Shown here one piece after another: positions 46,259 through 58,610 of a stretch of DNA of 64,000 nucleotides (its first letter is position 1; each line of letters opens with the position of its first letter). The translations under genes were made by a program, and so were the position numbers. The notes under the pieces were generated by a model that did not search any database, had not been told where the DNA came from, and worked only from the letters and a program-made list of their open reading frames with translations. Origin of the DNA: Sipunculus nudus. Its lineage: Eukaryota; Annelida; Sipuncula; Golfingiida; Sipunculidae. The stretch covers positions 29,379,456 through 29,443,455 of the forward strand of contig CM049312.1 in NCBI GenBank assembly GCA_026874595.1, given 5' to 3'.

Positions 46259-46383
46259 GTCAGAAGAGAAGAGCGAAAAAGAAACCCGTGCAGCCACCAG
46301 ATCCCCAGACAATCAAGGTTGCCATTTTGGGAGCACCAAACGCTGGCAAGTCCACACTGCTCAATCAGCTGATTGGATGGAAG
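46259..46383 (+). CDS. ERAL1 exon 3 (GTPase P-loop)
   Basis: This exon encodes a basic linker (KRRAKKKPVQ) and the start of the Era-type GTPase domain, VAILGAPNAGKSTLLNQLIG, with the G1 P-loop GAPNAGKST. ERAL1 is a mitochondrial matrix GTPase that binds 12S rRNA and helps assemble the small mitoribosomal subunit. The acceptor ends TTAG at 46258 and the donor is AAG|GTAAAC at 46384, phase 0. A 9.9 kb intron follows. Confidence 0.93.
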
Positions 46384-47511
46384 GTAAACCCTCATGATTA
46401 TTCATACTTCCATGTATTGGTGTGGTAGTTGAGGTGTTTTTACAAATATGAGTCTCTCCAGTGAATGGTCTTGAACATTTGTGGTAAACTTTTGTTGTAA
46501 AACTAAAATGTTGGATTTAATATAATTTGTTGTTATTGGTTCTAGCTGAAATGACTTTTAGTTGGAATGGCCCATTGTGTCATTTGTAGTTCCTATCAGC
46601 TGAACATCATGACCCATGGATCACTTATTATAGGATTTGCTCCAAAATATAATAAAAAATCAGTTTTCCTTAGTGAAGAAATCCTTCTGTCTGTGCACTT
46701 ACGTATTCAGGTATTCATTAATTAATAAGAGAATATTATGACAACTTTGATAACATCGCTGGCAAAATCCCATAAATTTAAAATCAATCAAAATGCATAT
46801 AAGACCCTGCTGGTTAGAATGGGAGGAATTGATTGTTACGCAGTCTTGTGAAAAAATACTGGTATATGAAAAGTATAGACACCAGTAGTTGGTACAGCAA
46901 AATATACCGGTAATCAAATAATGCACATTGACAGGTTCTTGTGAACAATTTTGTTTTAGGCCAAAAAAAGGTAGGGTTCTTATGCACCGCCCGCATAAAA
47001 AATCTTTATTTTAATTTTCAATAAAGACTTACCAATTGTGAGTTCTAGCCACTTGGACATTTCTTGCAAGAGGATAAAATAATAAAATTTTGATAAGATT
47101 TCCTTTGTTATGTAGTACTTTTACCTGTTTAGCAAAAAAAATTGTTATTATTATGCTTTTCCCTGATCATATGGAATTTTTATCGAAACATAGTAAACAA
47201 AAATATTCCACCCGCACTTATTTCTGAATAAAAGTACCAATCTTTTTTTTGGCCTTAGTTTGAACATTTTCTTTTACACTATTCAAAAATTTCTTTTACA
47301 ATGTTTACAAGATTTTTGGTTATAAATGATATCAATGTTATTCATTCTAGTGAGGCCCCTTGTGTGATTGCTGCACTCATCTGTTAAATCTGTCTTATGG
47401 TCAAGCAAACGTATTCCAAATCTCATTATATTATCATATGACATAATTGCGTGTGAAAAAAATATTAATATAGATTTAACTTAAAATGAGCCCAGTTCCT
47501 GGAGGAAAATC

Positions 47512-50500
47512 ATTTTTAGCTCAGCTGACTATAAGTCATCTGAGCTATAGTCGTGGTCCATTGTCTGTCGTCTGTCCGTCCGTCCGGATGTCCGTCCGTA
47601 AGACTGGCACGTTTCGACACCATTGGACCTACGAATCTGAAATTCGGCATACAGTTAGATGTCCCCAAAATCTCCTACCATGCCAAAAATTTGGTCAATA
47701 TGACTTCGTTCCTTCAAGATATTAAGGAAAAACCTCAATTTTTTAATAGAAATCTATTTTTACACTTCAGGACTGCCTAATATCAAAACCACTCATCTGG
47801 TTTTCTTCATTTTTACCATAAATATTCCTCTGTATGGTTCCTATGTATATGCCAGAAATTAAGTCAGTATTATTTAATTTAAAAAAGTTATGGGCCCAAA
47901 CATAATGGACTTTGTAAAAAAATGAGGAAAGATATTTTGTCACTTAAGACCAAAAGTGTTAAAGGTAGGAATTTTTTTTCAGTAATACTACTTTAAATAA
48001 TCAAAATTTAATTGTATACCAAAAATTAGATCAGAATCTGTTAAATTTTTTTAAATATTGGCAAAAATATAAAATTGGTACCTTAAATTTTGCCCAAGTT
48101 TGACCATGGCACGTTTTTTTCCTGTAACTGCTGTGGATTTAATTTTCAAAGCATGTTTTTGTTACCATTTCAACTGTTAAAACCAAAAATTTGAAACCAG
48201 TTGATCAAAAACTGTAGATTTTATACAAGTTTTCAAGCACCATGTCACATATTGTTTACATCGAGCTAGTGTTATGCAGTTTACTAGAGCTCTGCTCCCC
48301 AGCTTCAGCTCTAAGTTCCTTAAATTTTGCATACAGTTAGATGTCCCCCAAATCCTCTACCATACTAAAAGTTTGGTCACTAGGACTGCATTCCTTCGAG
48401 ATATTAAGAAAAAACTTCATTTTTCCATTAAAACCCCATTGTGACACTTTAAGATTGCCTAATATCAAAACCACTGATCTGACTTTGATAATATATAATA
48501 TACCGTATTTATTCCATTTTGGCGATCCCTCTTATTTCTCGACCCCAAAAAATATTTTGAAAGCATAATTTCTAAAATGACTCTAATTTCGCGACTGCCG
48601 ACGATGTTTTCTGTCGACGATGTTAAGGTGTAATGCCTCCGCCTCTCACGGGCACCACAGTTTGTATCTGACTAGATTCTTATTACACTGAGCATCCACA
48701 TCAAACTTGTTTCCAATAAAATTTTTGAAGGTACAAAGATGCGTTTTTCATAATATATAAACATGATAAAACGTTCAAGTTGCAAATGGGTGTCCGTGAC
48801 GAAGCAAACTCGTGTACCATTCCTGGTACGCACGTGTCTCGTGTGCGATTCACGTGGGATCTTTAGCAATAATATTTACAAGACCTTTCGAAGCACGCAT
48901 GGTGGAACAGCTGTGACAAAGTTGGAATATTCACCTTAGTTAAGTTTAAACGACCCCAGTTAGTTTTTGGATGGGTGACCGCGTATACAAAACAGGGCCC
49001 AATCGAGGGCACGCGAGCTAGGACCATTTCCAGTCGTGTATATTTTAATGGGCCTTCACTTTCCGATATTTATTACGTATTATGCAAATAAAATTTATCT
49101 GATGATAGGCAGTTATTTTTTATAAGGTCTTCTTCCAACTTGGTGCAGCTGCTTGTCCCTTTTCGGCCCGCCGATAACGCTGCCTGGTGGGTTAACTTGA
49201 AACAACTGGTAGTTACATGAGTTGCCGTCTATGTCAAGTGATCATACCAATACGCGAAGTAGTGATCATTTTGTAAATTGATTGAGCTCAGTTTGATTAA
49301 TCATTTGCGGAGTCCGTGTAATTCATGTGACGGTTGGAAGCCTGTTTGTAGAAAATACTGTTTAGCTAACAAAACAAACTTATAAACGACCAAATTATCA
49401 CTCAATTCATATGACCGCTCGAGGTTCAAAGCAGCTCTGCGGCTCTAGGGAAGGTTATCAAACCGCGTGCCTCTAAAATCTCAACCACCGACAATTCAGC
49501 AGGAAGATAATTTTCAAATATCCTCCATTATCTCGACCTCTGAGAATATTAATTATTTTTAAGTGGTCGCCAAATTAGAATAAATACAGTACATATTTTT
49601 CTATACATTCGCTATGCATATGCCAGAAATGATGTCAGTATTGTGTAATTGTTTTAAGTTCTAGGCCCAAACATAATGCACTTTGTAAAAAATCAAGAAA
49701 TATATTTACTCTCTTAACATGAAAATTGCTGAAGGTAGACATTTTTTGCCAGGGATATAACATTATTTAATCAAGATTCAATTGTATTCCCAAAATTAGT
49801 TCTGAATTTTTCAAATTTTATAAGTTATTAGCATAAATATAAAATCAGTACCTTAAATTTTGCCCAACTTTGGCCATGGCATGTTTTTTCCCTGTAAGCA
49901 CTGTTGATTTAATTTTCATATCTTGCACACGTAAGGATTTTAGCTTCTAAATTCTGAAGTTATAGAAGGAATTGGTCAAAAACTAGCTTTTATTAAAGTT
50001 TTAATGAGACCATATCACACCTTGGCTGTACTGAAGCCCCTCTTTTATGTCCCCACATTGACCTTTCAGGCCAATTATGCATGCTTGAAGCGAGGCACTC
50101 TGCAGCAAGCCAGCTCTTGGGTGGCTTCAACTGGATCTAACTGTCCAACCCCCTCCACTAGTATTTCTTTAGGCCATAAACATAAGAATAAACTTTTTTT
50201 TTAATATTTGGTTTATGATAAGAACTTAAAAAAATTAATGGAAAAGGAATTTATAGTTAATGAGTTACAGGGGATTACCTTGCAATTACTGATCATTTAT
50301 GGATCTTCCATGGATGGCCAAAATTGTATTTCAAATGACACCATGCAGTCACCATTGGGTTTTTTTCATTTCAACCATAAAAATGAAAAATAAATAATTA
50401 AAATAAATTGTTGTTTACTATTAGGGATTATATGAAGCAAGATAATGATAGACAAGGATGCAGTTGATTATATTAAATTAATCTAAATTTCCAGGTCTTT

Positions 50501-52582
50501 AACTTGTTGGTTTATATTTATTACAAAATTAAAATAATAAATAAATATGTCAAAAATTTAAAATATTACTCAGACAAGTGTTCATTAAAGATTTTAATTT
50601 GTTTGACTTATAACTCATGGTTGTATCAGTTGTTACATGAGACTGGCTAAATAATCAAAATTTATATTGCTGGTCCTTTATTTCAGTTCATAAAATTAAA
50701 CATTCCCAACTCCAGTTTGCTCCTGGTATGATATATTGGGTGTTTTGATCCTTGGATCAATTTTAACACATGTATTAGTTTTATAGCTGAGAATACTTTT
50801 CTTTTTTTCCTGATACCATTTAAAAAAATATAAATATTCAAATTTTTCCTGTTAGTGCTGTGGATATAATTTTCACAGCATGTACACATTAACATTTCAT
50901 CTGTTAAAATCTGAAATTTGAAACCAATTGATCAAAAACTGTAGATTTTATTCAAGTTTCCAGGTACCATGTCTTCATTGTTTGCATCAGATCAGTATAA
51001 ATGCAGTGTACTGGGCAACATAACACCTTCAGGTCTGACCTACTGCCACTGTGAGTGTCTGGGTCAGGCTGGGTCAGGCAGTAATTACCAGAGAGCCTCT
51101 CTCTCTCTGGCAGTCTAGGTCTCTCTTTCTCTCTCTCTCTCTCTCCTTGCTTTTTCTCTTTCTTTCTCCATCTTTCTTTCTCTCTTTCTCTCTTTCTCTC
51201 TCTCTCTCTCTCCCTAATTGCCTCCCTTCCTCCCTCAATCCCATTCTGTTGACAGGTACTATAAACTAGATACATTAGCTATAAATGTTTATGCAATTTA
51301 GAAATGTGAATCAACTGAAATATTCACAATCACACGTATGTTATACTGTAAATTTATAGTAACATTCGGACACTTGGATTAAAATTATGTAATGAAAAAA
51401 AGGAATAAATGCAAATATTGTTAATTTTTTCTTGGCTCAGTAGAATGGGGAAAAAAATTATTTGCTTTGTTTCTCCATCTTTCTGCCTGTTTTAAATATT
51501 TAATGTTCATAGATAAACTTTTTTTTATAAGCACTGTTGAATTAAATTTCATATCCTGTATGTATATGCAAGGGTGTTGTAACTCTCACCATCCCCTTCT
51601 TCATTTCACTGAGGCTTTGCTCCTTGGCACTGTAAACAATAGTTCTATGGCTATAGCATAAAATTTAATAATTAAAGAAAATATTTACAGAGAGACAGAG
51701 GCATTGTAACTCTGATCATAACACAACACCCCTCCCCCCCCTATCAAGTCATTGCACCTGTGGAATGGGGACTTTATGGCAACTGTATACATCTCATAAA
51801 ATTGATAAAAAAGGTTTACCAAATAAATTGGATCTCATCAGACAAATGTGTAAACTGTTAAACTGTCAACAACTTATCAAAAAGGTAACCAATGGAAAGG
51901 CATGGTCAGGTCTCAAATATTATTTGCAACATTTTCTTCAATCATATAAACCAACCATGGCCCAGATTACCTCTTCCTCTCAAACATTATCTACATTTCA
52001 TCATATTTTTAAGATTTTAACCTTCCAGGTGGTTCAGTACTGTTGACCATTTGTCCATAGGTACCTATGTACATGCTAGAAATTATGTCAATATTGTGTA
52101 ATATGTGGACGTGAGGGGCATCAAAATAATGCACCTTGTCAAGACCGATCTTGTCAAGATATTATGTCATACAGTCACAAATTCATAAATCCCCTCATCA
52201 GTATAGTGAATCATAACCTTGTATCTGTCAAATTGAACTCTTGCAGTTTTCCATACACTATAGATCCTTCAACAAATAGCCTTATCATCATTATACCACT
52301 GCTTAGCATACTGTCATTGCATTCATATTTGCTCAAATAAATTGCTTTTTTCGACCCCTCCCAAATAAATAAAAAATAAACCACTATATTTTACTCCATA
52401 TTTATCCATCAGTCAGGTTATTTCATAAATCATTTACTCACATATTACATTATATTCCTTTATAAAAGCCCAACATGACCATGATATTCTAAGCTTTATC
52501 TACTCAATATAGTATCACAATGGTGATACATTTATAGTCTAATCATGATCAGCTGAGCGCCGTGACCCATGGGTCCTTTGTT
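47512..52582 (+). mobile_element. Pearl/Helentron-like repeat element, copy B (about 5 kb)
   Basis: It begins TTTTTAGCTCAGCTGACTAT with the palindrome TAGCTCAG...CTGAGCTA, then CCGTCCGTCCGG (near 47576). It has internal units that repeat (for example 'ttttgcccaa-tttg-ccatgg' near 48090 and 49860), and ends CAGCTGAGCGCCGTGACCCA-TGGGTCCTTTG. The flanks match an empty copy at about 15930. It carries (CT)n at 51098-51210. ORFs inside show no transposase or helicase motif, so it is non-autonomous. Confidence 0.7.
51098..51215. repeat. Polypyrimidine (CT)n tract
   Basis: A run of TCTCTCTC and CTTTCTTTC phrases. Its reverse complement makes the spurious Arg-Glu-rich ORF. A smaller (CT)n run is at 46036-46070. 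Confidence 0.9.
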
Positions 52583-53099
52583 TCTATATATTTTTTCACC
52601 AAAAACATGAGGTTGTGTTATTTTTTCAAAAACTATTGGCACATCTATCTGCACTGTCAGCTCGTCAGTGACATCACACACTGGGTAAACCCCTGTGACT
52701 AAAACTTCTAGATCTCAGTGAAAGCACAGTATTTCTGCCACTGTCAGTCCCAAATTTTTAGGAGGGAATAAAAACAACATGCATTACTAGATCTGAGTTG
52801 TTGATAAAATTCAGTCCATGATGACACATTATTTTAAGGACCAATCAAATCAAGGCAAAGTTTAGGATCTGGATGAAATCCTTCATTCACACAACAAACA
52901 CACATGGAATAGGTTAACATAACCTTATGGTTGAATAGACCTATCCATGAACTCTATGTGACCTTAATCTCATATTTTTTCAATGAATAATCATGAGCAG
53001 AGCAGTTGCAAGTAACCAATCAAGTTACCATTGGCAAAGTAAACACATGTACTGTAGTCTGTACTGTAGCCACTTTGGCATGTTTTCTGGATATTTTTT

Positions 53100-55560
53100 A
53101 TCAAACCTGTGAGCTTATGTGATGGTGCAGCGTCGTCCATCGTTGCGTCGTGCGTCGTCTGTAAGTTAACTCAAAAACAGCAGGGGCTAGCATCACCAAT
53201 TTTTTTTGCAAATACTGTAATCAGTCATCTGAAAAATGCTATCGGATTTGGTTTATTTTTTTTCTAACTGCATTTTCTTAGATTTTATAGGAAAAAAAAG
53301 CTTTAAAAATCTTCTTCTCTGAAACTTTCCAGCCAAATTGTCTCGTATTTCACAATAATGATCCCTGGAACAATCTCTCTCAAATTTGTTCAAATGGTTC
53401 CAGTTTGGAGATTTTTGGCCGAGTTACAGGAGGTTGAACTTAGTCATCTGTCTAAAAAAGCACGATAAAATTTCAATCTCAGAAACGGCTAGAACTATCA
53501 TCACCAAATTTTATGCCATTGTTTGTCACATTGGTCAAATCCAAATTTGAGGTATTGGTGGCGCCACCTACATTGATCTGTTTTTACAAGCGAAAATGTA
53601 AGTTTAGACTCTTCTAGCTTATACACTGTTTTATGATGAAACTGTTAAGCTGATTGGTTTAAACTTTACAAGAATTATTCTATATTTGGTTCTGCCAGTT
53701 TTATAAGAATAGATTGGGTAAATGCAGCTTTAAAAAAGTAGTGTAGCCAATTGAAAAAGGCTTTCTGTGTTTGAAAACAGATTTGACAACATGCTGAGTT
53801 TCAGCAGCCAAGTCAAGAGGTCACAGAGTACAACAAGGTGGGGTCCAGACATCACCATGGCAACAGACCTTTACATTGTCTAGATGCAGAATGCCCAGAT
53901 TAGAATTATTGGAACTATATATTTTAACTGTTTAAAAAACTTGGTTTGCATTTTTAGAGAATCTGTGAGCTTATGCAACAAAGCAATCTGTGTGGCATTG
54001 TCCGTCTTCCGTCATCTGTCCTGCATCGCAAAAAGGGCAGGAGCTTGCATCATATCTCTGCATGGGTTGGACTTATCCACCTGAAATTTTGCATGCATAC
54101 TCATCCTGGAATGCGTTCTTGATTTAATGACAGGTGGCACCAACTACTTTCATGTTAACGCTGCAGACATCCAAGCTCATATCTCGGGAATAGTCTAACC
54201 GATTGGGCCAAAATTTTGCATGTGTATAAATCTCACATAGCTCTTCATCAAAAATAAAACTGGTGGTGACACCTTCAACCATTTTTGCACAGTGTCCATC
54301 TGTTCATCTGCCTTGGGATAAAATCACTCATATCTGGGCAGTGGTTTGACTTATCAGCCTGAAATTTTGCATGTGTATACATCCTGGATAGCTTTCTTGA
54401 TTTTATGACAGGTGGCGCCACCTACATTCACATTAATGCTGCAGACATCCTAGCTCATATTTTGGGAACTGTTTGACTGATTGGGCCAAAATTTTGTATG
54501 TGTATAGATCTCACAGCTTTTCATCATACGCAAACCTGGTGGTGCCACCTGCAACCATTTTTTGCACAGCCTCCATCTGTTCATCTGCCTTGGGATAAAA
54601 TCACACATATCTCAGCAGTGGTTTGACTTATCCACCTGAAATTTTGCGTGTGTATACATCCTGGATAGCTTCCTTGATTTTCTGACAGGTGGTGCCACCT
54701 ACATTCACGTTAATGCTGCAGACATCCAAGCTCATATCTTGGGAACCATTTGACCGATTGGACCATAATTTTGCATGTGTATAGATCTTACATAGCTCTT
54801 TATCATAAGTAAAACGGTCACGCCCCCTACAACCATTTTTGCACAGCGTCCATCTGTTTGTCTGCCATGGGATAAAATCACTCATATCTCGGCAGTGGTT
54901 TGACATATCTCCCTAAAATTTTGCATGTTTATACATCTTGGATAGCTTTCTGGATTTTGTGGCAGATGTCGCTTCCTTCATTTATGTTTAAGCTGCAGAC
55001 ATCCAGGCTTATATCTCAGGACTGGTTTGTTGTATCATCCTGAAATTTTGCATGTGTATAGATCTCACATAGCTATTTATCATATACAAAATTGGAGGTG
55101 CCACCTGCAACCATTTTTGCACAGCATTCGTCTGTTTGTCTGCCATTGGCTAAAATCACTCTTATCTCAGTAGTGGTTTGACTTCTCTGCCTAAAACTTT
55201 GCTTGTTTATACATCTTTTATAGCTTTCTCTATTTTGTGGCAGATGGCGCCACCAACATTTATGTTTCCACTGCAGACTTTCAGGCTTAAATCTCAGGAC
55301 TGGTTTGACATAACCCCCTGAAATTTTGCGTGTATAGATCTCACTTAGCTCTTAATCATACAAAAGATTGGTGGCACCTCCTGCCACCGTTTTTGCACAG
55401 CGCTCTTCTGTTTGTCTGCTGTGGGATAAAATTACTCCTATACAAGTCGTGGTTTGACTTATCTGCCTAAAATTTTGCATATGTATACCTTGGACAGCTT
55501 TCTGGATTTTGTGGTAGGTGGCGCAACCTACATACACATATCGGCTGCAAACATCCATGC
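53100..55560. repeat. ~280 bp tandem repeat array in ERAL1 intron 3
   Basis: Units carry the phrases 'cctgaaattttgcatgtgtat', 'catcctggatagctttc', 'aggtggcgccacctacatt', 'ctgcagacatcc' and 'catctgtttgtctgcc'. They recur near 54080, 54360, 54640, 54920, 55190 and 55470. They have diverged, with no long frame. The array resembles the tandem core of pearl-type elements. Confidence 0.75.
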
Positions 55561-56288
55561 TCATATGCAACACACATCACTCTATATCCCCTTGCCACTC
55601 AATCCATGCCTCACTTCACCCATCCCACTCTGATTTCTGCGGATACACTTAGTCACTTGTCGACTACCCGTATTCTAGTTTTAAAATGTCCTAGTCCAAA
55701 ACTTGCAGGTCCGAAATGTCCATTTGCTGAAATCATAATGACTAAGGAAGATATGCAGGACATAAGAGAATCAATATTAAATTTTAAAAATAAACCTCCA
55801 TTCATACTCCCAAACTTTGCACAGGTTCACATCAGGCCTGTGGGCCTAGTTTATACAAAAGAGACAGTAGAGAAAGTTCTATGCCAAAGGTTGCAGGAGC
55901 CATTCCTCTGACTACAGAGTGAATAATAATGTCTTACCTGGGACGTAATTCATATGAGACAAATAAAAAAAAATATGGCAAGACAGTTCACAATGACCGC
56001 GATATATTTAACAGTGGAGAACAGTGATTCCAGTTGATGACATCAGTCAATGCCACATCATGTGTCATCAATCTTTGTGACGTCAGTATTGTCTTATAAA
56101 CAGCTCTTGCAACTATGGGCATGGAAGACCTTCTGTGTAAGAGCATTTCAGGGGCTCATAATAATAACCAAATAAACGGGCGGAGCATTGGGCTGTGGTG
56201 GATAGGTCAGTTGGTATGGTTTGTATATACATGAAATGACAAAATTCTTCCAGTTATAATACAATTTATTTTTTAATTTTCTCTGCAG

Positions 56289-56366
56289 GTTGCACCAGTG
56301 TCAGAAAAAGTTCACACCACACGACAGAGAACATTAGGAATTTACTCAGAGGGAAATCGTCAAATT
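56289..56366 (+). CDS. ERAL1 exon 4 (G2 region)
   Basis: A 78-bp exon, phase 0 on both sides, encoding VAPVSEKVHTTRQRTLGIYS then EGNRQI. VS-KVHTTR is the conserved Era switch I/G2 region with its TTR. The acceptor is CTCTGCAG and the donor ATT|GTAAAT. Confidence 0.92.
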
Positions 56367-57312
56367 GTAAATATAACATTATTTTCTTCATAAATCATAT
56401 TATCAGCTTCTAATACGTTTTGCTGTAGTTATATAAACTTTCATTTGGTATTTTGAGGCATATTAGTGTATTGCATGAAAATTGTTCATAGTTCAATCCT
56501 TTTGTTGTAAATATGTGAGAACTTGAAAAATGAAAAGGAATGCAGCAGATGTTTTATCATTATGAAATTAATGGTTAGTTATAATTCTGGTTCTTTAGTA
56601 TTTAAATTGTAATATTATGTACTCTCAGTGGACATTTATAGAGTATTATTGGGTTTCTTTAAACAATACTTGGTCTGTACCTGAGACCAATGTGTATTTA
56701 CCTGATATAATGACATATTAATTGCATTTTCAGGTATATTTTATGATACTGAAAATGACAAATTTACTTGCACATAGGTAAAATTTATGCAATAATATAA
56801 ATTCAGATGTCTTTGAATTGAGGTAAAGTTATCTGTACCTGTACTCAGGTACTTTGTGACCATCTCATAATACCTGTACCTTGGGACAGCTGCTTGTCCT
56901 ATCCCCAGCCCTGTTCATTACCAGGGGGAATGGACTGATGATAACTGTAACTATGTTAGTAAATAAGGGAAAACATCAGATTGCAGGGATTATTATGAAT
57001 AAATTACTGTTAAACCTAATGCTCTTAGATAAGGTCTCCAATGAAATTGCAAAGATAAAAACCTTTGGGATTTTCCCCTAAAAAATGAAATATCACAAAA
57101 TGTCAACCTCATTTTTATGAATTCAACCAAAGTAATCTGCAGAACTGCTTATTGATTATAGCTTTATCATGAGTTATTACAGAATTTGAAGAAAGCTCAT
57201 TTCTGTGTCATGATTAAGAAGGTGTCTTTTTTTTTGTATGAATATTTAGGACTTGTGGTTTTAAATATCTCAGACTTGGCACAGAGCAGATAACATGTGG
57301 ATTTTCTTGCAG

Positions 57313-57359
57313 GTGTATTTGGACACACCAGGAATAATAAATGCCCGCAAGAGGAAAAA
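57313..57359 (+). CDS. ERAL1 exon 5 (G3 DTPG)
   Basis: A 47-bp exon encoding VYLDTPGIINARKRK, with the G3 motif DTPG. The acceptor is CTTGCAG and the donor GTAAGA at 57360. Phase 0 in and phase 2 out match both neighbours. Confidence 0.92.
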
Positions 57360-57705
57360 GTAAGAAACTTAACAGGATTTCTCATCCATTTTAATGTCTG
57401 TATGTCAGTTTGTAATGATTTATATAAGTTAAGCTGCACCAAAAAAAATGTTCTAAGGTCTCTGGGAGCAAAAATATGGGGCCAGTCGAAACACAATATG
57501 GGGACTTTTGCCAGCTTCTCAAACAAATTAGAAAAATTTGCTTCAATTCTTGCAATGATTTATATGATCAACACAAACACCACTCCATTTTCCATACCTT
57601 GAAGATCCTTTTACCAAGCATCTGGTCTTCATATGTTCCACATAAAGTGGGAGCGGTGAATCTGTTAAACAGTCCACATTTTTTGTATGGCCTGATTGAC
57701 ATTTG

Positions 57706-58055
57706 GTTGGTCTATAGAAAGTGGATTGTTTCATTAGATAGTTGGTCTATAGAAAGTGGATTGTTTCATTAGATAGTTGGTCTATAGAAAGTGGATTGTT
57801 TCATTAGATAGTTGGTCTATAGAAAGTGGATTGTTTCATTAGATAGTTGGTCTATAGAAAGTGGATTGTTTCATTAGATAGTTGGTCTATAGAAAGTGGA
57901 TTGTTTCATTAGATAGTTGGTCTATAGAAAGTGGATTGTTTCATTAGATAGTTGGTCTATAGAAAGTGGATTGTTTCATTAGATAGTTGGTCTATAGAAA
58001 GTGGATTGTTTCATTAGATAGTTGGTCTATAGAAAGTGGATTGTTTCATTAGATG
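57706..58055. repeat. 35-bp minisatellite, ten copies
   Basis: The unit is GTTGGTCTATAGAAAGTGGA followed by TTGTTTCATTAGATA. Ten copies run head to tail with no visible difference between the inner copies, which points to very recent expansion. It lies in ERAL1 intron 5. Confidence 0.95.
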
Positions 58056-58610
58056 GTAAAGTTATCAAAATATTTCTGTTGATCTTGTAACTGCTTGTTT
58101 TGATGACTGTTATTGCTCTAAATCGTAATATTAGTTTCTTGGCCAAATTGTCTTTGATTATATTACACATTTTTACCTGATGTGGGGCCTGGACAGTTGA
58201 GGGGTAAACGGATGGCTCATTTGCTGGTGATCTGGGTTTGACCCCCATCCATGGTGGATAGTTTTCTCTGGGTTTTCTGGTTCTTCCACCTCCAGAGACT
58301 ACCAAACGCCACCATCCAAGCCATGGAGAGTGCCTCACATAAGTTCCTATAACTAGTTGTACAATCCATGTAAAATAAATAAAGCTTATATTTCACCCTT
58401 TCACTCATAAATGAGTGCACCTTATGGGCATTCTTCTGTGGCATGACCCTGTAATGGGGACAATTGCATACCCTGCAGGTGCAGTAGTCACCAGGCCTGG
58501 TTAACACCAGGAAATAAAATGAAAGGAAGCATTCAATACTGTCCTTTCATGTAGCCTGAATCCTAAATGGAATTCTGCAGATGTACATATATTTAGTTAA
58601 GTTAACATTA

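Larger units (their letters stand above)
47399..52920. repeat. Dispersed repeat split by element B
   Basis: 47399-47511 ('ggtcaagcaaacgtattcc' to 'ttcctggaggaaaat') and 52583-52920 ('ctatatattttttcacc' onward) together match 15815-15985 plus 30885-31170. The two halves are parted by the pearl-like element, so the host repeat is older. Confidence 0.75.
46384..56288 (+). other. ERAL1 intron 3, filled with repeats
   Basis: A 9,905 bp intron. It holds an end-only fragment of the pearl-like element (46583-46630), repeat element copy B nested in another repeat (47399-52920), (CT)n tracts and a ~280 bp tandem repeat (about 53100-55560). I found no further ERAL1 exon, and the phases of exons 3 and 4 match directly. 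Confidence 0.8.

Noticed and set aside
50952-51275. Arg-Glu-rich ORF on the minus strand
   Set aside because: Reverse translation of a (CT)n polypyrimidine tract.
51765-52046. 93-codon ORF inside element B
   Set aside because: Its amino-acid make-up looks plausible, but it sits in a non-autonomous repeat, has no motif I know and no similar frame was seen in copy C.
55606-55911. 101-codon ORF at the end of the ~280 bp repeat array
   Set aside because: It is open and somewhat protein-like, but no family motif or splice signals were found. It lies in ERAL1 intron 3 and does not fit the ERAL1 frame.
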